Assembly: GCA_021613535.1 (NCBI GenBank)
Contig: CP075496.1
Location: 9,982,001-10,046,000, forward strand
Length of the DNA stretch: 64,000 nucleotides
Reading direction: 5' to 3'
Source: Adineta vaga
Taxonomy: Eukaryota > Rotifera
Shown: positions 46,191 to 56,417 of the stretch, piece after piece
Layout: each line of letters begins with the position of its first letter
Position numbering within the stretch: the first letter of the stretch is position 1
Notes under the pieces: model-generated
Seen by the model: the letters and a program-made list of their open reading frames with translations, nothing else
The model's database searches: none
What the model was told of the DNA's origin: nothing
Translations under genes and position numbers: made by a program

Positions 46191-47561
46191 ATGACTAGTA
46201 AACCATTAGTTTTTTGTTTGGATAAATCGAATAATTCGAATTTAAAACAATGTCTGTATAATTTTACTACACGTTTTTTTACTGATGGTAAGTATCTTAT
46301 AAAAAGTATTATTGTCAATGCGAAAACAGAATTTCTTCCTGTTGCACTTGTACTTACTGGAGATTATCATTCAATTAAAGACATTATTACAGATGCACGC
46401 AGTCATTCAATGAAATCATTTATTTTTTGTCAAAATTCTAATCGACAAACATATGAATCCTTAATGAAAGATTCAACTGATCAGATTATTGGAATATTTA
46501 CATTAATTGAAGATTTAAAAGATGCACTAGATGATATTCTACTAAAGCCAATCGCTGAGCGACAATTAATTCGTTTGATTACAAATAATTTAGAATCTTA
46601 TCTCTGGTATGAATTTTTAAAACAAACTGCATTGAAAATCGATACTGTATCACCAAAACAAACAATTGATATTCCCAATATCAATCGACAAATAGAATTT
46701 GATCCATATTTAACTCTATATACATTACGTTCAACAATTCGTGAACTTAATCAACAAACAAGTGCGCATAAGAAAATTATTTATGGAACTGTGATAAAAA
46801 GAGATATAATTGATATGTTACAATTGAATATAAATAATCTCATTGCGTTTAATTCTTTTGTTCATCTTCAAGGACAGAATCGTACACTAGATGCACATCA
46901 TCAAGCATTACAATGTTGTTCACGTCGTTATAATGAAGTTTCAGTTATATTTGAACTTGAATTAGCTGATCAACCAATATTTAAAATCATTCGAGTTTTT
47001 CATTCAACAAATGATAAAAATCTTTGGATTGTTCAATTAGTTGGAACACATGAATGTGTTAAAGTATCCAAACAATTTTCTCATACGAAATTGACGACAA
47101 CTTCATTATCTCAATGGAAACAACCGGAAATTTTATTTGGACAAATTTTAATTGCCATGAATGAAATTGATAAAGCATATAGTTATTTTTTTGATATTAT
47201 TATTAATCGATATGATCAATTGAGTAAAATCTATACAACAATTCATCAATTATGGATGCAAGAAAAGAAATATACAGAAGTCATTGATCTTATTGCAACT
47301 GAATTTCAACAAATAAAACCGAACAATACTTTGAATAAGAATACAAATAAGAATAAAGACGAATTTACATATCTCGAATCAGAATTCGATTCAACATGGG
47401 AAACACCAATTGCATTACAAGATGAAAAGAAAATCAATGAGCTTTTAACTCCAATATCTTATCAAGTTGATCATGTACTTTTCAAACCAAAAACAACAAA
47501 TCCACCACCTACAAGATCATCATCATCATCATCGTCAAGACGACGTTGTACATTATTGTAA
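46191..47561 (+). CDS. ADP-ribosyltransferase-like pseudoenzyme with a C-terminal CaaX box
   Basis: Intronless, 456 aa. It follows the same plan as the 27.5 kb protein: an N-terminal alpha/beta-like domain (IKSFIFCQNSNRQ-like strands, IIGIFTLIEDLKDAL), then an ART-like region (IIYGTVIKRDIIDMLQ, LIAFNSFVHLQG, VSVIFELELADQPIFKII). The Arg of YRG is Tyr here (IYG), and no Glu is found in the acidic triad position (FHSTNDKNLWIVQLV), so catalysis is almost surely lost. A Leu/Tyr-rich helical part follows (ILIAMNEIDKAYSYFFDII), like degenerate TPRs. The C-terminus ends RRRCTLL after a Ser run: Cys four from the end, aliphatic middle and Leu last, a CaaX box suited to geranylgeranylation, with a basic patch before it. 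Membrane attachment is inferred. Confidence 0.72.
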   Translation: MTSKPLVFCLDKSNNSNLKQCLYNFTTRFFTDGKYLIKSIIVNAKTEFLPVALVLTGDYHSIKDIITDARSHSMKSFIFCQNSNRQTYESLMKDSTDQIIGIFTLIEDLKDALDDILLKPIAERQLIRLITNNLESYLWYEFLKQTALKIDTVSPKQTIDIPNINRQIEFDPYLTLYTLRSTIRELNQQTSAHKKIIYGTVIKRDIIDMLQLNINNLIAFNSFVHLQGQNRTLDAHHQALQCCSRRYNEVSVIFELELADQPIFKIIRVFHSTNDKNLWIVQLVGTHECVKVSKQFSHTKLTTTSLSQWKQPEILFGQILIAMNEIDKAYSYFFDIIINRYDQLSKIYTTIHQLWMQEKKYTEVIDLIATEFQQIKPNNTLNKNTNKNKDEFTYLESEFDSTWETPIALQDEKKINELLTPISYQVDHVLFKPKTTNPPPTRSSSSSSSRRRCTLL

Positions 47562-47872
47562 TTTTTTTCTTCTATTCCTTTGTTACTTTCTCATTGTTTA
47601 GTAAACGTGTTTGTCGATATTTGTTATAAAGTTGAAACAGATGGTCAGAGGAATCGATACCTTTTTGTTTTACATATAATAACTATTGCTTACCTTGTGT
47701 ACATTTACTGATTCAAAGTCTTCGAGCATTGCAATAGGATAATACTTTACTCCGAGGATTTTAATAATAGTTTTCAAATCGAAACAACTTTCATTCTTTT
47801 GTGAATCTATTTCGTCTTGTTTGATGTCACAATTCACTGTCAAAATCCAGGCAATATCAATCATACTTTGCC
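47562..47872. other. Short spacer with an uncalled minus-strand frame
   Basis: About 310 bases. A 64-codon minus-strand frame (47670-47864) has some protein-like sequence (a run of acidic and aliphatic residues), but its start is unclear and no domain is seen. Confidence 0.35.
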
Positions 47873-48297
47873 ATGGGTAAGTGTGACTTCCAAAAAATGA
47901 CTAGAATAATCGAGATCATAGAATATGTGATATATGTACATATCCTTTTAATCTTACTACTTATCAGGTTTATCTACTACTGCAAACGATGCAAAGATCA
48001 CTCATTGTTATTGAATCCTAGATTTCTTCGTAAAACAACAGTTAAACAAACTGATTCAGTATGAAATAAATCCGAATGGGTTATTAATGCAAATTCCAAA
48101 CAATTTGAAGGTAAATGGTTGAAAAAGCGACAAGAATTTTGTGATAAAGATAGGTTTGATTCTAAAATATCAAATGGTATGTTTTGCTGAATATTTTTAA
48201 AATTGAATTATGCAATTGATTGCAACTTAATATTTCTTTTCTTTTCTTAGTTAATCTTGACGATATTACAGAAGAAGGAATCTACAAATCAACTTAA
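47873..48297 (+). CDS. Small single-pass membrane protein, frame interrupted
   Basis: From an ATG the frame encodes one TM (IYVHILLILLLIRFIYYC) and a basic tail (CKRCKDH, RFLRKTT), and then stops at TGA (48062-48064). The same frame stays open for about 40 more codons of charged sequence (QFEGKWLKKRQEFCDKDRF) up to a GTATGT donor near 48179. After a TTCTTAG acceptor it continues in phase to VNLDDITEEGIYKST and a stop at 48295. Either this is a two-exon gene killed by one stop, or the TGA lies in an intron (donor GTATGA two bases before it). The reading cannot be fixed here. No family recognised. Confidence 0.35.
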
Positions 48298-48545
48298 TCT
48301 GATGAGATATAGAGAAAAAAATTATCATTATGAATAACGTAATGACAAATATTTGTATGACTCACATATACTTACTCAACTGTGCTGCAACTCCCTGTGG
48401 CGGTCCTCCATGTGACAGAAAGAAAAAAGAAGAAAACAACGTATTTATAACGAAATAATATTAACTTGTTCGTCTAACAAAGCTTCATAATTCACAACTT
48501 TCGATAAATTTTATAGAAAATTTTATCGTAGAACACGTTTAAATT

Positions 48546-49706
48546 ATGACACATTTGTTATGGATAGTACTTACGATCAGTATAGTAAGTATTTCAACAA
48601 ATCACGTCGTATCAGATAAGTACTTTGATAATTTACCTCAATCCTTATTTGAACTTAAACAGTATTATGATGTTATGAATAATTTACAAAAGCGTAGTAT
48701 TATAAATTCAGATATTGCTGACCAAGAAAAACGATTATATATTGAATATGCATCGAAACTCGTTGGAAGACAAGAACTCTTAACTGAAGAAGAATTTCTT
48801 ACATGGAAACAACGTGAATTAATTATTTCATTCTCAAATATCATTGCTATACTTGCCGGTGTCATTGTGACAATTGCAATAGTCATATTCATCGGAATTT
48901 TTCTAGTACCTCTTTTAGTTCGTATACCATTGGTTATCTGGGAAGTATTGGCTTATATAATATCGATCGGTTTGATGATTTATGTTAGTCATTCTTGGTT
49001 GATTTTCCTCGGTTGTTTGTTATTCGTAGCAATCTTATCATTTTCAGTGAAAACACGTGTTTCAAATGACAAACATCTCGGTATAATTCTCTCTTGGACA
49101 TGTTTTATTGTTTGGACAATTGTTGCTATTTATCAACAACATCGAGAAGCTGGTTACCTTGCAGTAATGGCTTTAGAATCTGCTTTAGGTTTTGTGATAT
49201 TTGTTGGGCAATTAGTTATGATCATTGGGTTTCAAAATGAAAAAGCTATTCCAAGTGGAACTATTGCTTCATTTATTTTAATTCTTCTCGGTAGTATTTT
49301 ACATCTTCAACAAAAAATAAATATTCTAACAGTACCATTCGCTCGACCTTCATTATTTCTTGGTACATTTGTTTATTTTATTGGAATGCTTATACTTTCA
49401 TCATCATTATATCTTCGACGAGGAAGAAAAAAGCATATATATTGGTTTTTACAATTCGTAATGTTTCTTAGTGGATTAGCAGCGATGTTTCTTGGTCCAT
49501 TGTTGCAATTACCATTTATTCAAGCGATTGGAGGAACAATGTTCGTTATATGGTTATTAGAAAAATATGTCGAAATTGCACCATGGAATGGAACATTTAA
49601 AGTTATTGGAAGTTTATTCGGCTTTGGATCATTATTATATGGATTTGCTTATTTTTTGCAAAATAATCCGGAATATTTTATTTTTCATACTTATTCATTG
49701 GACTAA
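48546..49706 (+). CDS. Polytopic membrane protein with a signal peptide, function unknown
   Basis: Intronless, 386 aa, ATG start. The first ~22 residues are a signal peptide. Residues ~24-90 are a soluble, charged domain (DNLPQSLFELKQYYDVMNN, LTEEEFLTWKQREL) and the remaining 290 form about 10 hydrophobic helices separated by short loops (for example IIAILAGVIVTIAIVIFIGI, IYWFLQFVMFLSGLAAMFL). The loops are Arg/Lys-poor except RRGRKK. No transporter signature is obvious. The extracytoplasmic N-domain with many TMs is unusual. No intron while several neighbours have them. Function and family unknown; protein coding is firm. Confidence 0.75.
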   Translation: MTHLLWIVLTISIVSISTNHVVSDKYFDNLPQSLFELKQYYDVMNNLQKRSIINSDIADQEKRLYIEYASKLVGRQELLTEEEFLTWKQRELIISFSNIIAILAGVIVTIAIVIFIGIFLVPLLVRIPLVIWEVLAYIISIGLMIYVSHSWLIFLGCLLFVAILSFSVKTRVSNDKHLGIILSWTCFIVWTIVAIYQQHREAGYLAVMALESALGFVIFVGQLVMIIGFQNEKAIPSGTIASFILILLGSILHLQQKINILTVPFARPSLFLGTFVYFIGMLILSSSLYLRRGRKKHIYWFLQFVMFLSGLAAMFLGPLLQLPFIQAIGGTMFVIWLLEKYVEIAPWNGTFKVIGSLFGFGSLLYGFAYFLQNNPEYFIFHTYSLD

Positions 49707-50390
49707 GGAATTTTAATGATATTTATATCTCGCAAAATAAAAATTCTCGAAAAACAAACCATTCAGTTCTGTATAGTAAATCTAATAGTATGTATATCAC
49801 GGTTTCATCGTCAAAAAAGTAGTCAGATAAAAGTTCTTTTAGTTCAGTTTTGTATGACATCCATTATAATTCTTTTCAATCAAATTGTGAAGGAAAAAGA
49901 AATTCTATTAAAAGTCGGTCATGTGAGATTAATAAGATATAATGTAGATTCTAAAAAATAGAGTAGTGTTTGATGTTACTGGAAATAGTATGTCTTGAAT
50001 TATTCTATTGGTACGATATTAATCATACAAATAATTCATTAAAACGTTATAGTACAATCGAAATATGTCGCTTCTCTACAAACTCTATTTATATATTAAT
50101 TAGTTATTTATTCTACTTATATATTCTCTTCATTCCTCTCTCTCTATCTATATATACATTATGCGACGGAATAGTCAATCGAAAAACTATTTAAATTTAA
50201 TCTAACATAAACCTACAAAAATTAAATTTTAATATCATGTAATGATCGACTTTTGAGGACAATATTATAAATAACAAAATAAGGTTTTTGTCTCTCTGTA
50301 AAACTAGAGTTGATTAGATGAATATCAATGTCATTTCGTTGTCTAAGACGATTTTCTATTTAAGCAATGAAAAATTCCATTAAATCACAA
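49707..50390. other. Convergent spacer between the membrane protein and the GPCR
   Basis: About 680 bases, AT-rich; CT/TA-rich runs at about 50140-50160. Short open frames are low-complexity and start on unclear codons. Nothing supported. Confidence 0.5.
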
Positions 50391-51320
50391 TCAATGCATA
50401 ACTGGCATTAGTCTATTTTGTTTTAAAAACTCTCGTAATTTTGGCGTAATAAATGGAAGTGTAATTGCAAATGTAAACGAACTTGATGATGATGATAACC
50501 ATTGAATTCGTTCCATTAACGAATCAAAACGATTTTCAATATAACCTTTTAAAACAATAATAATATATATAATAATAACTGTACCGAGAATAATCAAATT
50601 TCCTGCCATACGACGTAGTACAACAAAATCTCGTCGATGTAAATCATGTTCTTGTCTAATCATTGTTGTTTCTCGCATTTTTTTGACAATTAAGTAATAA
50701 AATAAACACACAATATGAAATGGTACAATAAAAATAATGAAACTTGCGAATAATAACGAATAGAACGGTATAGGTATAATGCTAAAATAAGCTTCGTCAG
50801 GTAACATATTAATACTTCGAAAACCGAAAAGTATAATAAGCATATTACTGTATACAAAGAGATATTCACCTGGAATTAAGAGACATACATAAAGTGATAA
50901 ACGATGTAGCCATAGTTTAGTTGAATAAATAACTCGAACAAAACGATAGAAAGCAACTAAAGTATAACTCCAATAAAGAACACCATACATTGACCAAAGC
51001 ATATATGCACGCATTCGATGAACACTTGGTTCGGAAATACTGAGAGGTTTACCTAAATTTTTGACCAATGTTGGATAAGTTATATGCACGATTTGAAGAA
51101 GACTTTTGATGAAAATAACGAGAATAATATTTATGGAAAGTACTAAGGATACATTCAAAGATCGTCGACCATGTTTATATTTAGATTCAATAATACGATA
51201 AATAATAATACAAAAATACATAATACAAATTAAAAGAACAATCACATCCATAAGAAGAGCGATCATATTCAATACTGAATTAACATCGATAGTCAGAGAA
51301 CTATTTGTAGTGTTAGTCAT
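50391..51320 (-). CDS. 7TM receptor of a divergent rhodopsin-like group
   Basis: Intronless, 309 aa, ATG start. Seven hydrophobic segments; the first follows a short N-glycosylated N-terminus (MTNTTNSSL, two sequons). Where DRY is expected the protein has FYRFVRVIY (YRF at 125-127), and the last TM lacks NPxxY (LPFITPKLREFL). Loop 3 is basic (KKMRETTMIRQEHDLHRRD), and a Ser run precedes TM7. It differs from the other two receptors in motif and loop lengths, so it represents another bdelloid orphan group. Cell-surface signalling is expected; coupling and ligand unknown. Confidence 0.8.
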   Translation of the reverse strand: MTNTTNSSLTIDVNSVLNMIALLMDVIVLLICIMYFCIIIYRIIESKYKHGRRSLNVSLVLSINIILVIFIKSLLQIVHITYPTLVKNLGKPLSISEPSVHRMRAYMLWSMYGVLYWSYTLVAFYRFVRVIYSTKLWLHRLSLYVCLLIPGEYLFVYSNMLIILFGFRSINMLPDEAYFSIIPIPFYSLLFASFIIFIVPFHIVCLFYYLIVKKMRETTMIRQEHDLHRRDFVVLRRMAGNLIILGTVIIIYIIIVLKGYIENRFDSLMERIQWLSSSSSSFTFAITLPFITPKLREFLKQNRLMPVMH

Positions 51321-52212
51321 TATTGTAAACTAACTATCGATATCTTACTTAAATGAGGAAAAAATAGAAACATTAGATACTAAACAGAAGTGAACATACT
51401 CATATGAATTTAATTATTATCCATGTATGATTGCTTCTAGTCGGATTTCCTCGTGGATGGTTAAGAAGATTAGAAAAAATTGATTACGAAAGAAAAAAGA
51501 AATGTCATATTCCGATGAATAGAACTTACTATGAATTGAATTCATTTATTTAATAAAATGAACGCATATTAGAGAAAATAGAACTTCGTTTTACAAATAA
51601 TACTATTAGATTTGTTGAAGTTTATTCAATGGTATTTGTTAGCTCTTTATGTACTAAATATTGTGAGAATGCGAGATACTTTTGTTAGTAAATGTAGATT
51701 AATTAGTTCTAAAATCTCTTGTAAATCCTATAGACTAATTTAGAGGGATTTCAAATAATAAAAGATGATTCCGTCCCATCATATTTTTAGAGCCAGTTCT
51801 AATAATTATTTTTGATAAATTATATTGGTTTTTCTCAATATCACGTGAAATTTGATTCTTTTGTACTATTTCTTGTGAAATTTCATCTGAAGCGAAATAT
51901 ATATGCAGCATTTTATCATCGAATTCATATATTCTCTTTGTATTAAATCAATATGTCTTAATTTCAATATTAACTGATTTAAATGAAATTTTAATTGTAT
52001 AACTATAAGGTTTAATAATAATATTACCTTATAAGGATATGCGATACTTATGCTGTTCTTCAAAATGATTCATTTTATTGTTATCGATATTTGAGATGAA
52101 TAATGACTATCACGAGGACTTGAAACTTTTTTTTCTCTCTTACCCGAGTATGGCGCAATGATTTGCTCGACATATACAAGTTATTTTCTTTCCTTTGTTA
52201 ATTTAAGGCAGC
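51321..52212. other. Divergent spacer upstream of the ART gene
   Basis: About 890 bases, AT-rich. The end carries a pyrimidine-rich acceptor (TTAATTTAAG, ending near 52207) just before the ATG at 52213, consistent with a 5'UTR intron or trans-splicing. No gene seen in the rest. Confidence 0.5.
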
Positions 52213-52911
52213 ATGGCGTCCTGCATCATCAATGCACGTAACAAGTATTACCTCCCAAAGCAAGTTGCTTCTTCAACTCAAAACTTCGAAACAGATCATT
52301 TCTCTTACAATCATCAGACCAATTCCATCGATTGCAAACTTCTCTCTACCAACATCTATCAACCTTTCTTCCTACATCTCTATCCCGACATCATCCATGA
52401 GCATCAACTCACCGATGACATGCTAGATGTCATCAGATCATACACAAACAGTCGAACAAATGATTGCTATGTGAAAACCAATCTCAATCTGCTTAGTGCT
52501 CATTTCGATGATATCGATTGGATCTATGTTAATAAACTTCGATCGTTCATTCGTGGATTGGTGCAAACAAATATCAGACCAATGTATTATCGTGGTTTAC
52601 AGTTGAGTGATACCGAAATCAAATATTATATGGAGAGAAAAGGAAGTTGTTATTATACAAACTCATTCTTATCGTTTACAACTGATCGATTGTTGATCTA
52701 TGATGGAAATGCAATGTTAATATTGAAGACGGAAAGATCGAGTGAAAAAGCAAAGAAAAATGTGGCAAATATCTGTAAGTGGAGTACATATAGTGAAGAG
52801 AAAGAAGCATTGTTATGTGTTGGAACACGGTTGAATGTCGAAAGTGTTCATTACTATGGATGTCGATGGGAGATTGAAGTTGAACTGATGGAAGATGAAG
52901 ATGATATTTAA
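52213..52911 (+). CDS. Mono-ADP-ribosyltransferase, minimal form
   Basis: Intronless, 232 aa. Residues ~45-115 are a helical N-terminal part of the ART fold, and ~123-225 the NAD-binding core. The R-S-E triad is complete: R127 in MYYRGLQLS, S154 in NSFLSFTTD, and E196-K-E198 in YSEEKEALLCVG, so ExE is present as in arginine-specific transferases. There is no signal peptide, TM or TPR, so the protein is probably cytosolic. Bdelloid rotifers have many ART-domain genes (family knowledge). The first ~300 bases use C-ending codons (ATC, TAC, CTC, TTC) much more than the rest, which is AT-ending. Target protein unknown. The most enzymatically plausible ART in the window. Confidence 0.85.
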   Translation: MASCIINARNKYYLPKQVASSTQNFETDHFSYNHQTNSIDCKLLSTNIYQPFFLHLYPDIIHEHQLTDDMLDVIRSYTNSRTNDCYVKTNLNLLSAHFDDIDWIYVNKLRSFIRGLVQTNIRPMYYRGLQLSDTEIKYYMERKGSCYYTNSFLSFTTDRLLIYDGNAMLILKTERSSEKAKKNVANICKWSTYSEEKEALLCVGTRLNVESVHYYGCRWEIEVELMEDEDDI

Positions 52912-53305
52912 GATAATATCTATAATAACTATATCATACGATAAGGATTTATCGAATGTATAGAGTATATAATGCAAGTTGTTTGCTGTGTTTTTATCAC
53001 GATGTGCATTTTCTTTTGAAGATTTGTTTTTTTTTCTTTCGATAAACCACTGGTGTATTGTAATTATACGTTGCAGTTGAATGATTTTATTATTTGGTAT
53101 CGAACTAGTCGAAGTATGATACGTTTATTTATTATTCTATTAATTGCGACTCAATAACACAGCCATTTCTGTTGTTATATTGACGAGCGAGAGAAAAATA
53201 GAGAATATGGCAAAGAATAAAAAGATATACGAAAGCGTACGGTTCACATGGTAAAAAACATATTCTCATTGACTGCCGTACATAATAGAGATAAGTAAAA
53301 AGAAA
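52912..53305. other. Short intergenic stretch
   Basis: About 390 bases; probably the ART 3' flank and the promoter of the small amphipathic protein. No element recognised. Confidence 0.5.
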
Positions 53306-53940
53306 ATGGCTACAGCTATTGCTCTTGCACCTTCGAATAGCACGATTCGTGTAAGTACTGATATACCATCAGTAACGACCACGACGAAAACTGAATTTAT
53401 TGGCTTTGATGGAAAGATCATTCGATCAACGTAAGACTTATCTTCTTTATCTATTTAATTTAACAATTCGAAATTTACTTCAGAATTGATACTAATGGAA
53501 AACCTAATCGTATTCATAAAGTTATAACAACAACGACTACAATTACTTGCTTTGGTGGTGCGTAAATATCTATGAAGAGTAAATTTAACAAAAAAAAGAT
53601 TTTTTCATTTATACTTGTAGAAGACATGTTAGAATTGAATGAAGATTCATCAGCTGAAACAAAATTTGTTGAACATGTTAAAGAATTAGGTGTTGATACA
53701 AAAGATGTTCTTCTCCATACAGCTGCTAATGTTCAACATGCATTAGAAACAGCAGGTGATTATATTCGTACTCAATTGACCTCTAATACTACAGAAGATA
53801 CACAGAAAACAACAAATAATGATCAAACTGATTTTCTTCATCAAGCAGCTGCATTTAAAGATGTGATTGTTCAAAAAGCAATGGATGTTAAAGATGCAAC
53901 AATCGATGTTCTCAAAGATATTAGTGCTTCATCTGAATAA
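53306..53940 (+). CDS. Small amphipathic-helix protein, LEA/apolipoprotein-like
   Basis: Three exons (53306-53430, 53484-53557, 53621-53940) join in phase to 172 aa. Residues ~1-65 are Thr/Ile-rich and look unstructured (VTTTTKTEFIGFDG, VITTTTTITCFG). Residues ~70-172 are charged, Ala-rich and amphipathic, with a short helix repeat (HTAANVQHALETAGDYIRTQL; FKDVIVQKAMDVKDATIDVL), recalling group 3 LEA or apolipoprotein helices. No signal peptide or TM. LEA proteins are tied to desiccation tolerance in bdelloids (established), but the 11-residue LEA period is not clear enough to assign it. Alternatives: a lipid-droplet coat or a mitochondrial scaffold. Confidence 0.6.
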
Positions 53941-54606
53941 TCAAAAAGAAATCATGAAGAAATCAAACTAAAATTGTGACTTTAGGTTTTTTTTATAAAT
54001 AACGCATTTTAGTCAAAGAAAATCATAAATTATTGATATTATAATTAATTATAAAAATCCATTTGAAAAGTACAATCTTCTGACGGAAATTGATTTAGAA
54101 AGATAAATAGAATAGAACATTATAGAAGTTAACTACGGAATATTTTTTAGGAAATTAAGTTGTATTAAACAGTACCGATTTCAATCAATATAAAATATTC
54201 ATAATCACGCGATAAAATCATTGTCTCATGATCAATAATGATTCTATGATAGATCGATTGTATTCGTATGACTATTTACAAATGATTAATTATAAGTGAA
54301 CAAAATATTTGTGTTGTTTAGTATGTTAATAACTTACTTTGGTCGAATCAAATTCTTCTTTTTTGTATTTGGCGATTTGGTTATACATCTTCTCTGAATC
54401 ATAACTTCACAAAAGAATAAAGAATTCGTCGATGTCTAATCGAAGAACGAAAAGAATACGGCAGATATAACGTATCATTATTGCATACTTCGATCACTTT
54501 TCGATAACAACAAACGACAGAAAATAATAAATATCAAAGTAAAGCAAAATTTCAATCGTTATTTGTAAATATCTATCGTTACTTTAGTTAGATCAATCTA
54601 TTTCAA
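53941..54606. other. Intergenic
   Basis: About 670 AT-rich bases with no supported feature. Confidence 0.5.
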
Positions 54607-55082
54607 ATGAATTTTAATACAATTATCATTTGTTTATGGACAGTTTTACTTTTCTTTATCTCGTTATGCTTTTCATTCGATGAATTTTATGAAAATGATG
54701 AACCTATTGAAATTACATCGCAACAAGCACATGAATTTTTGTATTTACCACAATATCTGGATTTCCATTTCAGTCTTTGATTTAATTACAACAAGATAAA
54801 ATGAAATCTCTTGCTTCCAATTGTATTATCCTATAAAATATACAAAACATCATGATTTATTGTCGTAACAGATATATTCTTTTATTTTAATTGTTAATTG
54901 TAGTGAATCAAATCTAATGTTTGCTTTCTCTTTTGTTGTTCTATATTTATCCAGATAATAAATTTTCCTCGATTTTTAACAAATCTGAATTAGAAAATCA
55001 TCTATCACTGATGGACTATTTGTATACACATTTAATGGGTAAACGAAGAATTTTATATGATATTGAAACTACTTATCTATAA
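54607..55082 (+). CDS. Candidate secreted amidated-peptide (neuropeptide) precursor
   Basis: Two short exons, 54607-54772 and 54955-55082 (intron GTCTTT...TTTATCCAG, phase 1), give 97 aa. The signal peptide (MNFNTIIICLWTVLLFFISLCFS) is followed by an acidic spacer (FDEFYENDEPIEITSQQ). Near the end is a Leu-rich segment SELENHLSLMDYLYTHLM followed at once by GKRR, the classical Gly amide donor plus tribasic cleavage site, and then a short tail. The prohormone plan (signal, spacer, amidated peptide, tail) is complete. The SEL-N-L-SL start recalls pigment-dispersing factor peptides, but the match is too short to claim. The donor GTCTTT is weak, so the first exon could end elsewhere. Confidence 0.5.
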
Positions 55083-56417
55083 CATTAAACTATCATTATT
55101 AAATCTATTTTCATCACATTTCTAAATTCAACATATGCGTGTGGACAGGCAAAAACAACTCATAGTTCTTGCCAATAAAACATCAATTGTTGTTGACGAT
55201 CAATTCATTTCAATAATGTTTGAATAGTGTGTTAATAATCACTAGTATGTATATTCACTTGAAGACAAAACACGTCTAGGTAAATAACTTTCAGAGATTG
55301 AAAATTATCACACTTTTTAGGAAAAATCTAAAAATATGTTTTCATACTCCTACAAATATTTTAATAGTAGAAGCAAAAGTTGTCTTTCCATCTTCAAAAG
55401 ATACATCGAAACAGTTTGTTATAGTTTAGTTCCGTGATAGAGTCACGCTGGATCAAGGACATAGTACACGTCGCGTGAAATTGAATGTATCAGAAAAAAA
55501 ATCGAAAACAGAAACAATACATAGAAGGAAGAAAAAGAATCATAACAAATATTTATTGAGACAAACAAGATACTGAATATGTTTATGTAGATAATGACAT
55601 GGTCACACATATTCAAAAGAAAATAAAAACACAATAATAATAGACAGAAATGCAATATATACTAGACAAATTTTATTAAATAAACATGAATCGATGTGGG
55701 TATGAAAGTGACCTTGACTAATTAGTGGAGATAAGTATTGCTATATTTTATAATACGATCGGAAAAATGTATCAGATAAATATTTATTAGTGAGGAAAAC
55801 GATTCTTAAATAGATCTTGTAAGTATATACAATTAAAGGTAGGTATACCTATTTTGAAGTGACGTTTAATTGCGTATTCATTGGAGGATATTCATGACTC
55901 GTAATCATGTGACACTTTCTTTTCTTTTCATATGACATCAATTGAAATTAATCATATTTAATCAAGGATTTTCACATAATCTAATGATTTATTTACTTTC
56001 TTCATATTTATAATCTTGTTTGAAAACAGAAAGAATAAACAAACGAGCTATTTCTCACGTCACCGTATAAACATCAACATGCATGTATTTCTTTTTCTGT
56101 GAGTATGATGTTTTGCTATTGACGCTGCATTAAATGGTACATCGAGTCAGTAGATAGCCTTCAGATTTCTATCATGAAATAATTGAGTTCAAGTTATTTG
56201 AGTAGCTATTTATTCCACTTTCGTTGACCTTGAGCATTTATAAAGATGAATATTTGACATGAAAATAATCAGGTAAATGTTTATTAGAGGAACTGTATAA
56301 CGAGATGTTTTATTTTTCAAAAGTATATATTTTTCAAAAAGGTGTAATACAAAGATCATAACTCGGTATCGTCTCTTTCTCTCTCTCTATAAAGTATAAT
56401 TCTTTCAGATTACGATA
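55083..56417. other. 1.3 kb upstream of the first calpain
   Basis: AT-rich, no supported gene (the minus-strand frame at 55443-55655 is Phe/Leu-rich low complexity). A TTCTTTCAG acceptor ending near 56408 lies ten bases before the calpain ATG, suggesting a 5'UTR intron or trans-splice site. Confidence 0.45.

Noticed and set aside
55443-55655. 70-codon minus-strand Phe/Leu-rich frame
   Set aside because: Low complexity hydrophobic, typical chance frame in AT-rich DNA.
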